Shown: positions 8,718 to 17,502 of the stretch, in pieces
Position numbering within the stretch: the first letter of the stretch is position 1
Layout: every line of letters begins with the position of its first letter
Assembly: GCA_030041545.1 (NCBI GenBank)
Contig: JASHNQ010000047.1
Location: forward strand, 1-40,389
Source of the DNA: a candidate division FCPU426 bacterium
GTDB lineage: Bacteria > Oederibacteriota > Muellerivitia > Muellerivitales > Muellerivitaceae
Reading direction: 5' to 3'
DNA: 40,389 nt
Position numbers and translations under genes: made by a program
Notes under the pieces: model-generated
Databases searched by the model: none
The model's input: the letters and a program-made list of their open reading frames with translations, nothing else
What the model was told of the DNA's origin: nothing

Positions 8718-8772
8718 AGCCGTCCAGCGTATAAGGTTTCTAAACCAGGTTAATATCGTTTGTTGGACGGCT
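8718..8772 (+). promoter_or_regulatory. Nested hairpin leader of the beta-propeller lipoprotein gene
   Basis: AGCCGTCCAGC (8718-8728) pairs with GTTGGACGGCT (8762-8772) over 11 positions with one G-T pair. An inner hairpin (GGTTT with AAACC) sits in the loop. It ends 24 nt before the ATG at 8797, whose ribosome binding site (GAGGGG) is just outside the stem. It might be a regulatory RNA element; no known class is recognised. Confidence 0.4.
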
Positions 8773-8796
8773 TCAGTTCCTCTTGAGGGGTCTTAA

Positions 8797-9942
8797 ATGA
8801 AACGGGTTTTATGGGGCGTTGTATATTTTTCGGCTCTTTTAATAGGGGCCTGTACTAAAAATTATTCTGTTGCCCCGATTCCAGTTCCCGGCCCTACGGC
8901 CACCTTTACCTCCACGTCAGGTTCTCCTTACACCCCAACGTTTACTTTTACCCCCACGCCAGGTGCGGCCCTTAATATTAATTGCTCCTCCGATAATACG
9001 TCGGGGATGGCCGTTACCGGTTCCTACGGCATCCCCAACAGCGCTTCGATCATTCCCCTTTGCAGCGGTTGGATCATCTACGCCAATCGCGTGTCAAATA
9101 CGGTTTCCGAAGTCAACGTCGTGACCGGCCAAACGGGAAACTCCTACCAACTCTCCGCCACCCCGGAGTTACTGATTTTCGACCAGGCCGACGGCTGGGT
9201 TTACGCCACCTTGTCCGGGGCGGACAGCTTGGCTCAGGTCAACCTGAACACGGGCAATGTCACGTACATTTCCCTGCCAGCCCCCGCCGTTGACGGGGCG
9301 GTGGCCAACAGTGGTTATTTATTCGTTTCGTTGGACTCGTCCACCGACTCGCTGATGTACGTTAACGGTTCCACGGCAACCACGGTCACGGCTTTATCCA
9401 TCTCCATTGGCGACGACAGCCTCCTGGGCTACGACAAAACGGGCAACTACCTTTACGTGTTGCCCGCGGGGTGTTCCGGCTGTTCCGCCGTTCAGTACAG
9501 CTTCAACGCCGCTACGACGGCCTTAGGGTCGCCGGTGACCGGCTACACCACGGGGAACGGCGAGGAAGTCGATGTTTCGCCCGACAACAACCATGTGGCT
9601 TTTGTGGACGGCGGCGGCAACGGGAGCGGATACAGCATTGATGATTACAACTCCTCGAACATCCAGAGCAGTTCCGGCAGCTGGAACACGGGGGCTTATC
9701 CTAATTCAGCCGGGTTCAGTCCCAATTCCCAAGAGCTGGTGGCCACCAATGACACCGACCTGGAGGTTTTCAGCGTAGCAACCCACGCGGTCACCGAGTC
9801 GTGGCAGGGCTTCACCCAGGCCAGTTACTACTGGATGACCGAAGCCCGATTTTCCAGGGGCGGGGGAATGTTCTTTGGGTTGGAAGTCGATTCGATTTCC
9901 AGTTCGGCGGCTTCGACGGTGGTATGGGGCCTTTTCCCTTAA
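8797..9942 (+). CDS. Lipoprotein with Thr-Pro linker and beta-propeller domain
   Basis: 381 residues; ATG with GAGGGG 7 nt upstream. A type II signal peptide ends in the lipobox LIGAC with Cys19 as the acylated residue. A short linker follows (GPTATFTSTSG, TPTFTFTPTPG), then a long repetitive beta-rich region (about 60-381). Its recurring blocks of the kind DGWVYATLSGADSLAQVNL and SPDNNHVAFVDGGG are typical of YVTN/lactonase-like beta-propellers. Most likely a surface or periplasmic protein anchored in the membrane. The propeller fold is inferred from repeat style; no catalytic residues are recognised, so binding is as likely as enzymatic activity. It is monocistronic, with a structured leader. 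Confidence 0.75.
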   Translation: MKRVLWGVVYFSALLIGACTKNYSVAPIPVPGPTATFTSTSGSPYTPTFTFTPTPGAALNINCSSDNTSGMAVTGSYGIPNSASIIPLCSGWIIYANRVSNTVSEVNVVTGQTGNSYQLSATPELLIFDQADGWVYATLSGADSLAQVNLNTGNVTYISLPAPAVDGAVANSGYLFVSLDSSTDSLMYVNGSTATTVTALSISIGDDSLLGYDKTGNYLYVLPAGCSGCSAVQYSFNAATTALGSPVTGYTTGNGEEVDVSPDNNHVAFVDGGGNGSGYSIDDYNSSNIQSSSGSWNTGAYPNSAGFSPNSQELVATNDTDLEVFSVATHAVTESWQGFTQASYYWMTEARFSRGGGMFFGLEVDSISSSAASTVVWGLFP

Positions 9943-9949
9943 AATAGGA

Positions 9950-10217
9950 AAACCCATTAGAGGGGTCGCATTCAACCGCCTTTTCGGCGTGACGAAAGGC
10001 CGCCCCCTGGTTTCCCTTGATATAGGCAAGGCGGGAGAGATCCCAATAGGATTTGGAAACCTCAAACCCTTTTTGGGGTTCCGGCCCCTTTTCTAATCTT
10101 TCCTCAAGGATAGTCAGCGATTCTTCGGTGGCTTTAAGCCCCATCGAGAACGGCGATCCAAAGAGGACGGTTAGCCCGAAGGTTCTTGTAATCTTGGTAG
10201 TAAGGGGGCCAGTTCAT
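9950..10217 (-). pseudogene. Frameshifted, 3'-truncated TPR protein downstream of cstA
   Basis: An ATG at 10217, 9 nt after the CstA stop, opens a frame reading MNWPPYYQDYKNLRANRPL. One extra base in a T run (about 10161) breaks it, and the adjacent frame continues GLKATEESLTILEERLEKG, then YIKGNQGAAFRHAEKAVECD, a tetratricopeptide-like helix pair. The similarity stops near 9950, where the antisense of the propeller gene begins, so the 3' part is lost. A shorter intact frame from the ATG at 10144 exists but would start inside the repeat and run into antisense sequence. Best read as a decayed gene once co-transcribed with cstA. Confidence 0.5.
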
Positions 10218-10226
10218 TGGAGGCCT

Positions 10227-12077
10227 TCAGCAGCACCCATATTCCGGCATCTCATGGCCCTTGTGGGCCGCGTCGTGCACGGCCTTGGGGTGCTTCTTCA
10301 TGACCAAAATCTGGTACCAGCGGTGGCAGGATTCCCACAATACAACCAGCGCGCAGGCCATGATGACGACGGTCAGGGCCACCATGAAATAGGCCGGTAC
10401 GGCTTTTTCCGGATGGGCTTTGGCCAGCGGCAGGAAGTTGTCCTGGATGTTGAGCCAGGCGGCTGAAAGGGTGGTGGCCGCCACGAACACCAGGGGAATG
10501 AAGGTGGTCCAGGCGTATTTCACCCGGCCCGAATTGATGATCGCGCTGGTCGCCACCGCCAGGGCCACGCTGGCCAAAAGCTGGTTGGCGGTGCCGAACA
10601 TGGGCCAGACCGCGCTGATGTTCAAAGCGGCCAAAATATAGGTCCAGGCCCCCACGACCAACCCGGTGCAAAGCACGGTGCCGGGCACCCAATGGGGATC
10701 CTCCATCTTCCTGGAAAACCGGCCCAGGAATTCCTGGAGCAGGAAACGGCCGATGCGCGTGCCCGCGTCGATGGTGGTCAGGATGAAAAGCGCCTCGAAC
10801 ACGATCATGAAATGGTAGAAATAGCTCATCAGGCTCTCTAGCCCCGGAAGGCCCGCGAAAATCTGCGCGAAACCCACGGCCAGGGAAACAGCCCCGCCCG
10901 GGCGGCCCGTCACGTTTTCCCCCACCGCCTGGCAGAGCTGCTGCAAATGGACCGGGTTTAAACCCAAAGCCGCGAATTTTTCCGGTGATACATTGATGGC
11001 AAAATAATCCGCCGGATAAAGGGAACAAGTGGCCAGGAGCGCCACCACCCCCACCAGCCCCTCCACCAGCATGGCGCCGTAGCCGATGGGCTGGGCGTCC
11101 GATTCCTTGTCCAACATCTTGGAGGTGGTGCCGGAGGAAATGAGGGCGTGGAAGCCCGAGATCGCGCCGCAGGCGATGGTGATGAAAACAAAGGGAAAGA
11201 GTTTCCCAGGGATGATGGGCCCGCCGCCCCCCACGTACTGGCTGAAGGCCGGCGCCTGTAGGTCGGGATGCACCAGGATGATCCCCACCACCAGGGCCAG
11301 GATAGTGCCCACCTTCATATAAGAACTCAAGTAGCCCATGGGCGTCATGAGCATCCAAACCGGCAACACCGAGGCGATGAAACCGTAAAGGGCCAGGGCC
11401 ACGATGACCCCGCCCGGCGTCAGGGTAAAGAAGGGGGCCGTGCCCGAATGGGCCACGGCGTTCCCGAAAATGACCGCCGCGGACACCACGGCCACCCCGA
11501 AAACGCTGACTTCGGCGATTTTTCCCACCCGGAACTTGAAAAGCCAGAAACCCGCCACGACGGCAGTGGCGATGGTGGTTCCGATGGAAAAGACCCCCCA
11601 GGGGCTCCCTTTCAGGGCGTTCACCACCGACAGCCCCAGGCCCGCCAGGGCCATGATGACGATGATGAAAATGGCGATAGCCCCCATGACCGCGGCCAGC
11701 GGGCTGATCTCGTAACGCAGGATTTCAACGAGCGACTTGCCCTTCCTGCGGATGGAGGCGGTCAGGATCATGAAATCGTGCACGGCCCCGGCCAGGCAAA
11801 CCCCCACCAGAAGCCAGATAAAGCCCGGGGCGTAGCCGAACTGGGCGGCCAGGACCGGGCCGATCAAGGGGCCGGAGCCCGCGATATTGGCGAAGTGCTG
11901 GCCAAAGAGCACGAAACGGGGGATGGGCTTGTAATTGTGGCCGTCGTTCAAGGCATGGGCGGGGGTGGCGCGCCGGTCGCTTAAAACCACCACCTTGGCG
12001 GACAGGAAGGCGCTGTAATAACGGTAAGCGATCACCATCACCAAAAGGGCGGGTAGGATCAGGTACAGGACGTTCAT
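10227..12077 (-). CDS. cstA: Carbon starvation protein CstA (pyruvate/peptide transporter family)
   Basis: 616 residues from the ATG at 12077, preceded by AAGGAG; an in-frame upstream extension to 12428 would add a Pro/Arg-rich non-membrane segment and is rejected. The protein is almost entirely hydrophobic helices, with the conserved CstA motifs RFVLFGQHFANIAGSGPLIG and GAVHDFMIL near the N-terminus. Later segments match the second (5TM) CstA domain. E. coli relatives (CstA, BtsT) take up pyruvate, and CstA has also been linked to peptide uptake under carbon limitation. Slightly shorter than the E. coli protein (about 700 residues). The small YbdD-type partner gene often found downstream is absent; a broken TPR gene takes its place. 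Confidence 0.95.
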   Translation of the reverse strand: MNVLYLILPALLVMVIAYRYYSAFLSAKVVVLSDRRATPAHALNDGHNYKPIPRFVLFGQHFANIAGSGPLIGPVLAAQFGYAPGFIWLLVGVCLAGAVHDFMILTASIRRKGKSLVEILRYEISPLAAVMGAIAIFIIVIMALAGLGLSVVNALKGSPWGVFSIGTTIATAVVAGFWLFKFRVGKIAEVSVFGVAVVSAAVIFGNAVAHSGTAPFFTLTPGGVIVALALYGFIASVLPVWMLMTPMGYLSSYMKVGTILALVVGIILVHPDLQAPAFSQYVGGGGPIIPGKLFPFVFITIACGAISGFHALISSGTTSKMLDKESDAQPIGYGAMLVEGLVGVVALLATCSLYPADYFAINVSPEKFAALGLNPVHLQQLCQAVGENVTGRPGGAVSLAVGFAQIFAGLPGLESLMSYFYHFMIVFEALFILTTIDAGTRIGRFLLQEFLGRFSRKMEDPHWVPGTVLCTGLVVGAWTYILAALNISAVWPMFGTANQLLASVALAVATSAIINSGRVKYAWTTFIPLVFVAATTLSAAWLNIQDNFLPLAKAHPEKAVPAYFMVALTVVIMACALVVLWESCHRWYQILVMKKHPKAVHDAAHKGHEMPEYGCC

Positions 12078-12179
12078 ACGGGGCTCCTTGGGGAATGGCC
12101 CATACCATAAACGAAGACAAAACCCTGCGTCAACCAAGCCCTCTTCCATTTTGAGAAAAGTTTCCGGTAGAGTAAACCC

Positions 12180-12965
12180 ATGGTTTCCCGAGCCCCCCAA
12201 ACCAAGGTTTCCCCGGCCGGCGCTTCGCGCTGGATGGGCTATGAGTCGTCTTCCGGGCTGGGGATATCCCTCGTTTCCATCCTCCTCGCCGCCTTCTCGG
12301 GACTTGGCACCCGCTGGGGTTGGTGGGATTTCCGCCACGGCTTGGGATACTTCCGGGATTCGGTTTTCGCGGCCGGAGCGGGAATCCTCCTTTGCCTGGG
12401 GGGCCTGGCCTGGTCCTGGGCGGTCCACATTCCGAAAGGAAGGGTCCGGGCCTTTATGGGGCTGGCGGCCGGCCTTCTCATCGCCGGCAATTTTTTAAGC
12501 TGGTTCCTCCAGGCTAAAAGCGCGCCCCGCATCCACGACATCACCACCGATTGGGTGAACCCGCCCCTTTTCGAGGCCATCCTGCCCCTGCGCCAGGGCG
12601 CTCCCAACCCGCCGCAATACGGCGGCTCGGCCGTGGCCGAACAACAGCAAAAGGCCTATCCCGACATCCGGCCCCTCCTTTTAAGCGTGCCGCCCGACAA
12701 AGCCTGGCAGGCCTGCCTGGACACGGCGCTCAAAATGGGCTGGATCCTCGCGGCTTCCGACGAGCCCCAAGGCCGCATCGAGGCCACGGACCAGACCTTT
12801 TGGTTCGGGTTTAAGGACGATATCGTGGTGCGGGTGCTGCCGCAGGCGGCCGGGAGCCGGGTGGACGTGCGCTCCGTGTCGCGCGTGGGACTGGGCGACG
12901 TGGGCACTAATGCCCGGCGCGTGCGCAAGTACTTGAACCAGGTGCGGCAGTCCTTGGGGGCGTAA
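12180..12965 (+). CDS. DUF1499 membrane protein
   Basis: 261 residues. The N-terminal half holds about three hydrophobic helices (from about residue 25 to 110). The C-terminal half (about 120-261) matches DUF1499: DKAWQACLDTALKMGW, then RIEATDQTFWFGFKDDIVVRV and SVSRVGLGDVGTNARRVR, the conserved block of this family. Function unknown; many homologues are membrane or thylakoid associated. Divergent from cstA with about 100 bp between them; the broken DUF488 gene follows almost immediately, perhaps once in the same operon. Confidence 0.85.
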   Translation: MVSRAPQTKVSPAGASRWMGYESSSGLGISLVSILLAAFSGLGTRWGWWDFRHGLGYFRDSVFAAGAGILLCLGGLAWSWAVHIPKGRVRAFMGLAAGLLIAGNFLSWFLQAKSAPRIHDITTDWVNPPLFEAILPLRQGAPNPPQYGGSAVAEQQQKAYPDIRPLLLSVPPDKAWQACLDTALKMGWILAASDEPQGRIEATDQTFWFGFKDDIVVRVLPQAAGSRVDVRSVSRVGLGDVGTNARRVRKYLNQVRQSLGA

Positions 12966-12967
12966 AC

Positions 12968-13216
12968 TTGGTCCGGATCAAACGCGTGTACCTGCCGCCG
13001 GACCCGAAGGACGGCCAGAGGTTCTTGGTGGACCGGCTTTGGCCGCGGGGCCTGAAAAAAGAAAAGGCTAAACTGGACGGATGGATCCGGGAGGCCGCTC
13101 CCAGCGGCGCCTTGCGGAAATGGTTCGGCCATGATCCTGAAAAATGATCGGAATTCAAAAAGCGTTATTTGAAGGAACAGACCCAAAGCCGGGACACCTT
13201 AAACCGCGACTTAAAG
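12968..13216 (+). pseudogene. DUF488 family gene, nonsense mutation and 3' truncation
   Basis: From the TTG at 12968 the frame reads IKRVYLPPDPKDGQRFLVDR, LWPRGLKKEKAKLDGWI and RKWFGHDPEK, a textbook DUF488 N-terminal half. An in-frame TGA (13145-13147) then falls where the family normally has Trp (HDP..W.EF). The same frame resumes EFKKRYLKEQ for about 20 codons and then runs into the 3' end of the converging histidine kinase gene, so the C-terminal third is absent. A TGG-to-TGA change is the simplest explanation. If the organism recoded TGA as Trp this site would be read through, but many other genes here end cleanly at TGA. Confidence 0.75.
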
Positions 13217-14929
13217 GGCCCGGGGGATGGTGAGGGTGAAACAGCTTCCCTTGCCGGGGCTGGTGGTGGCGGTGATGTCCCCGCCCTGGGCCTTCATGAA
13301 ATGCTTGGCCACGTAAAGCCCCAGGCCGGCGCCGGCCCGGCCCGCTTCCGTGCCCAGGATCCGTTTTTGGGTGAAAAGCTGCGCCATGGCGGTTTCGCTG
13401 ATGCCCTTTCCCGTATCCTGCACCTTCAATAAAATCACCCGGTCCCTCGCCTCGGCGGCCAGGGTCAAGCTGCCCTTGTCGGTGAATTTGACGGCGTTGT
13501 TGATGAGGTTGCGCAGGGTTTCCACCAGCTTGTCCCGGTCGGCCATCAGGTAAAGGCCGCCGTCCATCCCCTTCAGGGCGAAGGAAAGCCCCTTGCGCGC
13601 CAAAATGGCCTCGTAATCCCGCATGGCCAGCTCGACGACCTCCATGAGCGGAATCTTCTCCGGGTTGGCGGTGGTCAAGCCGCGCTCGATCTTGGAAAGG
13701 TTCAACAGGTCGCAGATGAGCCGGTAGTTGTTCATGCCGATTTCCCGCATGTCCATCAGGTAATCGGCCTGCTGGGGCGCCAATTCCCCGGCCAGGCCCT
13801 CCAGCAGGTTCTCGATGTAACCGTTGATCTCGCTCACCGGCGTCTTTAATTGATGGGAAACCACCGAGATCAGGCTTTGCTTCATTTCCTCCACGTGGCG
13901 GCGCTCGGTGATGTCGCTGAAAATGGCCAGGGCGTATTGGAGGTTGCCCTTCATGTCCACCACCGGCGTGCCCCAGATCTGAAGGGGGATGATGTGGCCG
14001 TCCGGGTGGTGGATTTCCAGGTCTTCGATCGAGGATTTTTCCCCCCTCAAGGCCCGGGCAATGGGGATTTCCCCGGCGGGATAGGGTTCGTCGGTGCCGG
14101 ACCGGTAGGCCTGGTAAAGCGCGCTCAACTGGCTGGGATCGGCCGACTGGACCACGCCGCGGCCCAAAAGTTCCCGGGCCTTTTGGTTGGCGTAAAAGGG
14201 CTTGCCGTCTTTGTCCAGCACGAAAATCCCCAGGGGCACGGCCTCCAGGAACTGGAAAAGGCGGTACTCGTTGAGCTGAAGCAACTCCTGCGCCTTTTCC
14301 CGCTTGCCCACCTCGGCGCGGATGGTCAAGAGCGCGCCGAAGGCGAAGAGGGTGGCGGCCACGGCCCCCGAAAGGAGGATGACGAGGGCCAGGTGGGCGT
14401 CGGCGGTTTCCTGGTCCCGGCGTTTCAAAAGCAGGTTCTGCTCCTCCACCATCATCTGGGAGGTCAGTTTATCGATGGTTTCATTGGCCCGCCGGTTGGC
14501 GGGATCCTCCAGGCCGGCCCGGGCCTTGGCGAAACGGTCCGCGGCCCCGGACAAGAGAAGGGATTGGCCCTGGGCCCGGCTTTCCAGCAGAGGTATCAAC
14601 TGCTTAAAATATTCCCTTTCGACCAGGTTGTCCTCGGTCATTTTCTCGGTTTCCAGGGCCTCGGGCACCACCAAGTTCATGCTGGCCTGGCCGGTCCTCA
14701 AAAAGGACGGGTCCCTCGAGAGGATGTAGGCGCGGTAGGAGGCCTGGGCCTTCTTGAGGTTGGCGTCGAACTCATGGATGTGGGAAATCACGTCGTTGGT
14801 GTGGTCCACCAGGGTGTCGCTGTCGAGCATCCGGTTGATGCTCCGGTAGGAAAGAGCGCCGATGCCGAGGATGACCGCGGCCAGCACCCCGAACCCCAGG
14901 AAAAGCTTTTTTTTGAGGGAAATGGCCAT
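13211..14929 (-). CDS. CHASE3-like/PAS hybrid sensor histidine kinase
   Basis: 572 residues; ATG with GGAG 6 nt upstream. Order: TM helix (about 9-29); extracytoplasmic helical sensor of CHASE3 character (about 30-180, with AQASYRAYILSRDPSF); second TM (about 186-206); short coiled linker; PAS domain (about 225-345). The HisKA domain carries the phosphoacceptor His in SVVSHQLKTPVS (about 360). The HATPase shows N-box LRNLINNAVKF (about 476), G1 DTGKGI (about 506) and G2 GAGLGLYV (about 535). All catalytic boxes are intact. It lies 19 bp after the ybjQ-like gene, so the two are probably co-transcribed. No response regulator lies in the window, making this an orphan kinase. Confidence 0.92.
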   Translation of the reverse strand: MAISLKKKLFLGFGVLAAVILGIGALSYRSINRMLDSDTLVDHTNDVISHIHEFDANLKKAQASYRAYILSRDPSFLRTGQASMNLVVPEALETEKMTEDNLVEREYFKQLIPLLESRAQGQSLLLSGAADRFAKARAGLEDPANRRANETIDKLTSQMMVEEQNLLLKRRDQETADAHLALVILLSGAVAATLFAFGALLTIRAEVGKREKAQELLQLNEYRLFQFLEAVPLGIFVLDKDGKPFYANQKARELLGRGVVQSADPSQLSALYQAYRSGTDEPYPAGEIPIARALRGEKSSIEDLEIHHPDGHIIPLQIWGTPVVDMKGNLQYALAIFSDITERRHVEEMKQSLISVVSHQLKTPVSEINGYIENLLEGLAGELAPQQADYLMDMREIGMNNYRLICDLLNLSKIERGLTTANPEKIPLMEVVELAMRDYEAILARKGLSFALKGMDGGLYLMADRDKLVETLRNLINNAVKFTDKGSLTLAAEARDRVILLKVQDTGKGISETAMAQLFTQKRILGTEAGRAGAGLGLYVAKHFMKAQGGDITATTSPGKGSCFTLTIPRAL

Positions 14930-14948
14930 GGCGGCTCCGCGGGGAGGC

Positions 14949-15278
14949 TTATTTTTCCTTGGCCAACACGGCGGTGCCGTAGCAAAGCACCTCGGTGATG
15001 CCCTGCATGATCTCGGTGGCGTCGTAGCGCACGCCCACGACCGCGTTGGCCCCCAGCTTTTCGGCGTGATCCATCATCATCTCAAAGGCCTCCTCGCGCG
15101 CCTTCTCGCAAAGGCTGGTAAAGATGGTGATGTTGCCCCCGAAGATCGCCTGGATGCCCGCCCCGAAGTTGCCGATCACCGAGCGGGACCTCACCGTGAT
15201 GCCCCGCACCAGCCCCAGGTTTTTGGCCACTTTGTAGCCTTCCAACTCAAAGGTGGTTGTGGTCATTTCGTGTTTCAT
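14949..15278 (-). CDS. YbjQ/UPF0145 family protein
   Basis: 109 residues from the ATG at 15278 (AAGGAG upstream; the in-frame extension to 15344 is rejected). The sequence carries the family core: an early beta-hairpin, [15 protein letters not shown], then [25 protein letters not shown], and a Gly-rich end with GTAV. The family (DUF74, sometimes called heavy-metal-binding) forms small ring oligomers; its function is unproven. First gene of a likely two-gene operon with the histidine kinase. Confidence 0.9.
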   Translation of the reverse strand: MKHEMTTTTFELEGYKVAKNLGLVRGITVRSRSVIGNFGAGIQAIFGGNITIFTSLCEKAREEAFEMMMDHAEKLGANAVVGVRYDATEIMQGITEVLCYGTAVLAKEK

Positions 15279-15381
15279 GGAACACTCCTTTAAAAAACCG
15301 GGATGGGACATGATTATACGGGCTTCCCTTGGTAAGCGAAACAAAACCGGAAGAGCCGGGCTGAATTAACTTTGGAGTTCC

Positions 15382-17493
15382 TCAAGGGCCTGTTTTCTTT
15401 TCCAGACCTTCCAGGTTTTGCGCGGCGGAAGTCAGGTTGAGGGGCGCTTGAAGCGCTTTTTGGAAACATTCCCGTGCCTCGGCCGTTCTTCCCACCTGGG
15501 CCAGGAGTATCCCCTTGTCGTTGTAAAACGGGGCCAGGGGATACCCCTTTTGGAGGCCCTGGTTGAGGGCTTCCAGCATGCCGGAGGGGTTATTGGACGC
15601 CGCCTGGCGCACATAGGCCTTTTCCCAGTAACAGGACTGCAAAAAGGGATCCGGACCGAGGCTTGGGTAAGCCCGGTCCATCAGGTCCAGAGCAGCCTTT
15701 TGGTCGAGAATCTTGCCCGGCGCGATGGAGGCGTTATCGAGGATCTCCGAAGTCACGGGTTTGAGGGCCTCATCCGCCTTGATCCAATCGAAAAGCCGGG
15801 ATCGGGTGGAATCGGTCACGGGCAGGACAGCCATCGACAGACCATCGGTGTTGAAAGGATAAAGGTTGTCAAGCCAGTACCAGCGGGCCCGGGGAAAATC
15901 CTTGGCGAGGAAAGGTTTGTAGTTGGGGTCGAGGAGCAGCGCCACCCAACGGACCTTCTCCAGGGAAATATGGGGGTTGTGGGCCGCGTCAAAGGCATAA
16001 CAGGCGAGGGATAGGGTGCCGTCCCCGGTTTGACACCAAAGGTCCGAGAGGACAGCCCCGGGGCCTTGGCCGCGCCCCAGGGGTTCCAAGATTTCATAGG
16101 CCCGGTAAAACTCCGGGGATTTATAGATGTACCAATTCCGGTTGGGGACGCCCCAAAACCGGTGGTAAGGGCCCCACAGGTGGTACAAGTCGAGGGCCGC
16201 GCAAAGGGCCAGGATCAGCGCGGCCGGGAAAAGCTTTTTCCGGCGGGTGAGGGGCTGGGATAAGGCCATCCAACCCAGGACCGCGAGGAAAAGGAGCAGG
16301 GGAAGCGCCTGCAACATCCGGAAGACGTCGAAGCGCAGGGAAACAAGGCCGGGCGCAAGGAACAAGGCTAAGGCCGCAACCACCCACCGGGCCCATGGAC
16401 TTTCCCAGTTGCGCCGACATTCCACCAGCCCGGCCAGGATTAAGGCCCCCTCAAAGGGGTTGAAATAGCCGCCCCAGACCAGGCTGTAATGGAAGGGCAT
16501 ACCGGGATCGGCGAAAAGAGTCGCCAGGTTCAGCCATCCATCCCGCAAAGAAGCCCCTCCGCTCCATCCCCCCCTGAAGGCCCAAATATCGGAGATGTAT
16601 TTTCCGTAATGCTCCCGGGCGGCGGCGGCCAGGAAAAGGATGGAAAAAAACAAGACACCCGCTGAAAACCAAAGGAAGTCCGGCCTAAATCCCTTTTGGC
16701 CCTTCCCGACGGTCGCCCCGTAAACCGCCAAGGCCAGTAGGGCCAGGACCACGGGCCAGCTGATGGCCACGAATAATCCCGCCCCGGCCACGAGGCCCAG
16801 GAAAACGGCCCAGACCCGGCCTTGGGGTGAAGAGGCCTTTTTTAAAAACACCGCTAGGGCCCAGAAGGCCAACATTTCCCAAAAGAATAAAAGCCCCAGA
16901 TAAATGCAGAACCGGCCCGTGTAGAGGTGCCAGAAGTCGAACGCCAGCAAGAACAAAAAAACCAGGGAGAAAACGGGTGAAAACCGGGCCCGCAACGCCA
17001 GATAACAAAACCCCACCGAACCCGTGGCCAGCAAGGCCGGGAAAAGCCAGAGGGAAAACAAGGAAGGCTGGAGGAACCTGAAGAATAGGGCCAGAAGCCA
17101 GTAAAAAGCGGGGGGAACCTGTGAAAAGGGATAAAAAAAACGCCAGCGGCCCTCATCCTTGAGCTCCATGGCGTAAAAGGCCCCTGCCCCATCGTCCATG
17201 CCGGGCCAGGCCAGAAAGGTGGTCAAGTCCTTGAACCTCACGAAGGCGGCCAGGGCCAGAAGAAGAAGGAAGGGCCAGGCGGGGAGGTCCGGGCGATCCT
17301 CCCGGGGGAAGGGCTCCTGGCGGGAAGCAACGGGCAGGGCGGCCCTCAAAGCCAGTACCGTGGGAAAGGCCAGTCCTATGAGCCCCACAGCCCATTTCCA
17401 GGCTGGGTTTAAATCGAAATAAGAAAGCAGGCCTAGAGAAAAGGCCGCCACCAGGAAATAAAGCCAGGGGTTGTATTTCGATGGGGGGGTCAA
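15382..17493 (-). CDS. GT39-like membrane glycosyltransferase with C-terminal TPR
   Basis: 703 residues from a TTG at 17493 (AGGGA 5 nt upstream), starting 9 nt after the stop of the VWA gene. Many hydrophobic helices; the first outer loop has paired acidic residues (WPGMDDGAGAFYAMEL, about 101) and the next carries a Pro-Pro-aromatic motif (QVPPAFYW), as in GT39/GT83 dolichol- or undecaprenyl-dependent enzymes. Residues about 450-620 are a soluble domain, and 630-703 form a helical TPR-like tail (GILLAQVGRTAEARECFQKA). It is a clear paralogue of 31313-33463 along its whole length (shared LYHLWGPYH, LGLVAGAG and soluble-domain blocks). Probably third gene of the ATPase-VWA run. Substrate unknown. 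Confidence 0.75.
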   Translation of the reverse strand: MTPPSKYNPWLYFLVAAFSLGLLSYFDLNPAWKWAVGLIGLAFPTVLALRAALPVASRQEPFPREDRPDLPAWPFLLLLALAAFVRFKDLTTFLAWPGMDDGAGAFYAMELKDEGRWRFFYPFSQVPPAFYWLLALFFRFLQPSLFSLWLFPALLATGSVGFCYLALRARFSPVFSLVFLFLLAFDFWHLYTGRFCIYLGLLFFWEMLAFWALAVFLKKASSPQGRVWAVFLGLVAGAGLFVAISWPVVLALLALAVYGATVGKGQKGFRPDFLWFSAGVLFFSILFLAAAAREHYGKYISDIWAFRGGWSGGASLRDGWLNLATLFADPGMPFHYSLVWGGYFNPFEGALILAGLVECRRNWESPWARWVVAALALFLAPGLVSLRFDVFRMLQALPLLLFLAVLGWMALSQPLTRRKKLFPAALILALCAALDLYHLWGPYHRFWGVPNRNWYIYKSPEFYRAYEILEPLGRGQGPGAVLSDLWCQTGDGTLSLACYAFDAAHNPHISLEKVRWVALLLDPNYKPFLAKDFPRARWYWLDNLYPFNTDGLSMAVLPVTDSTRSRLFDWIKADEALKPVTSEILDNASIAPGKILDQKAALDLMDRAYPSLGPDPFLQSCYWEKAYVRQAASNNPSGMLEALNQGLQKGYPLAPFYNDKGILLAQVGRTAEARECFQKALQAPLNLTSAAQNLEGLEKKTGP

Positions 17494-17502
17494 TATTCCC
17501 TA

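Noticed and set aside
12078-12428. N-terminal extension of CstA
   Set aside because: It is non-membrane, Pro/Arg rich and overlaps the divergent DUF1499 gene; the ATG at 12077 has AAGGAG.
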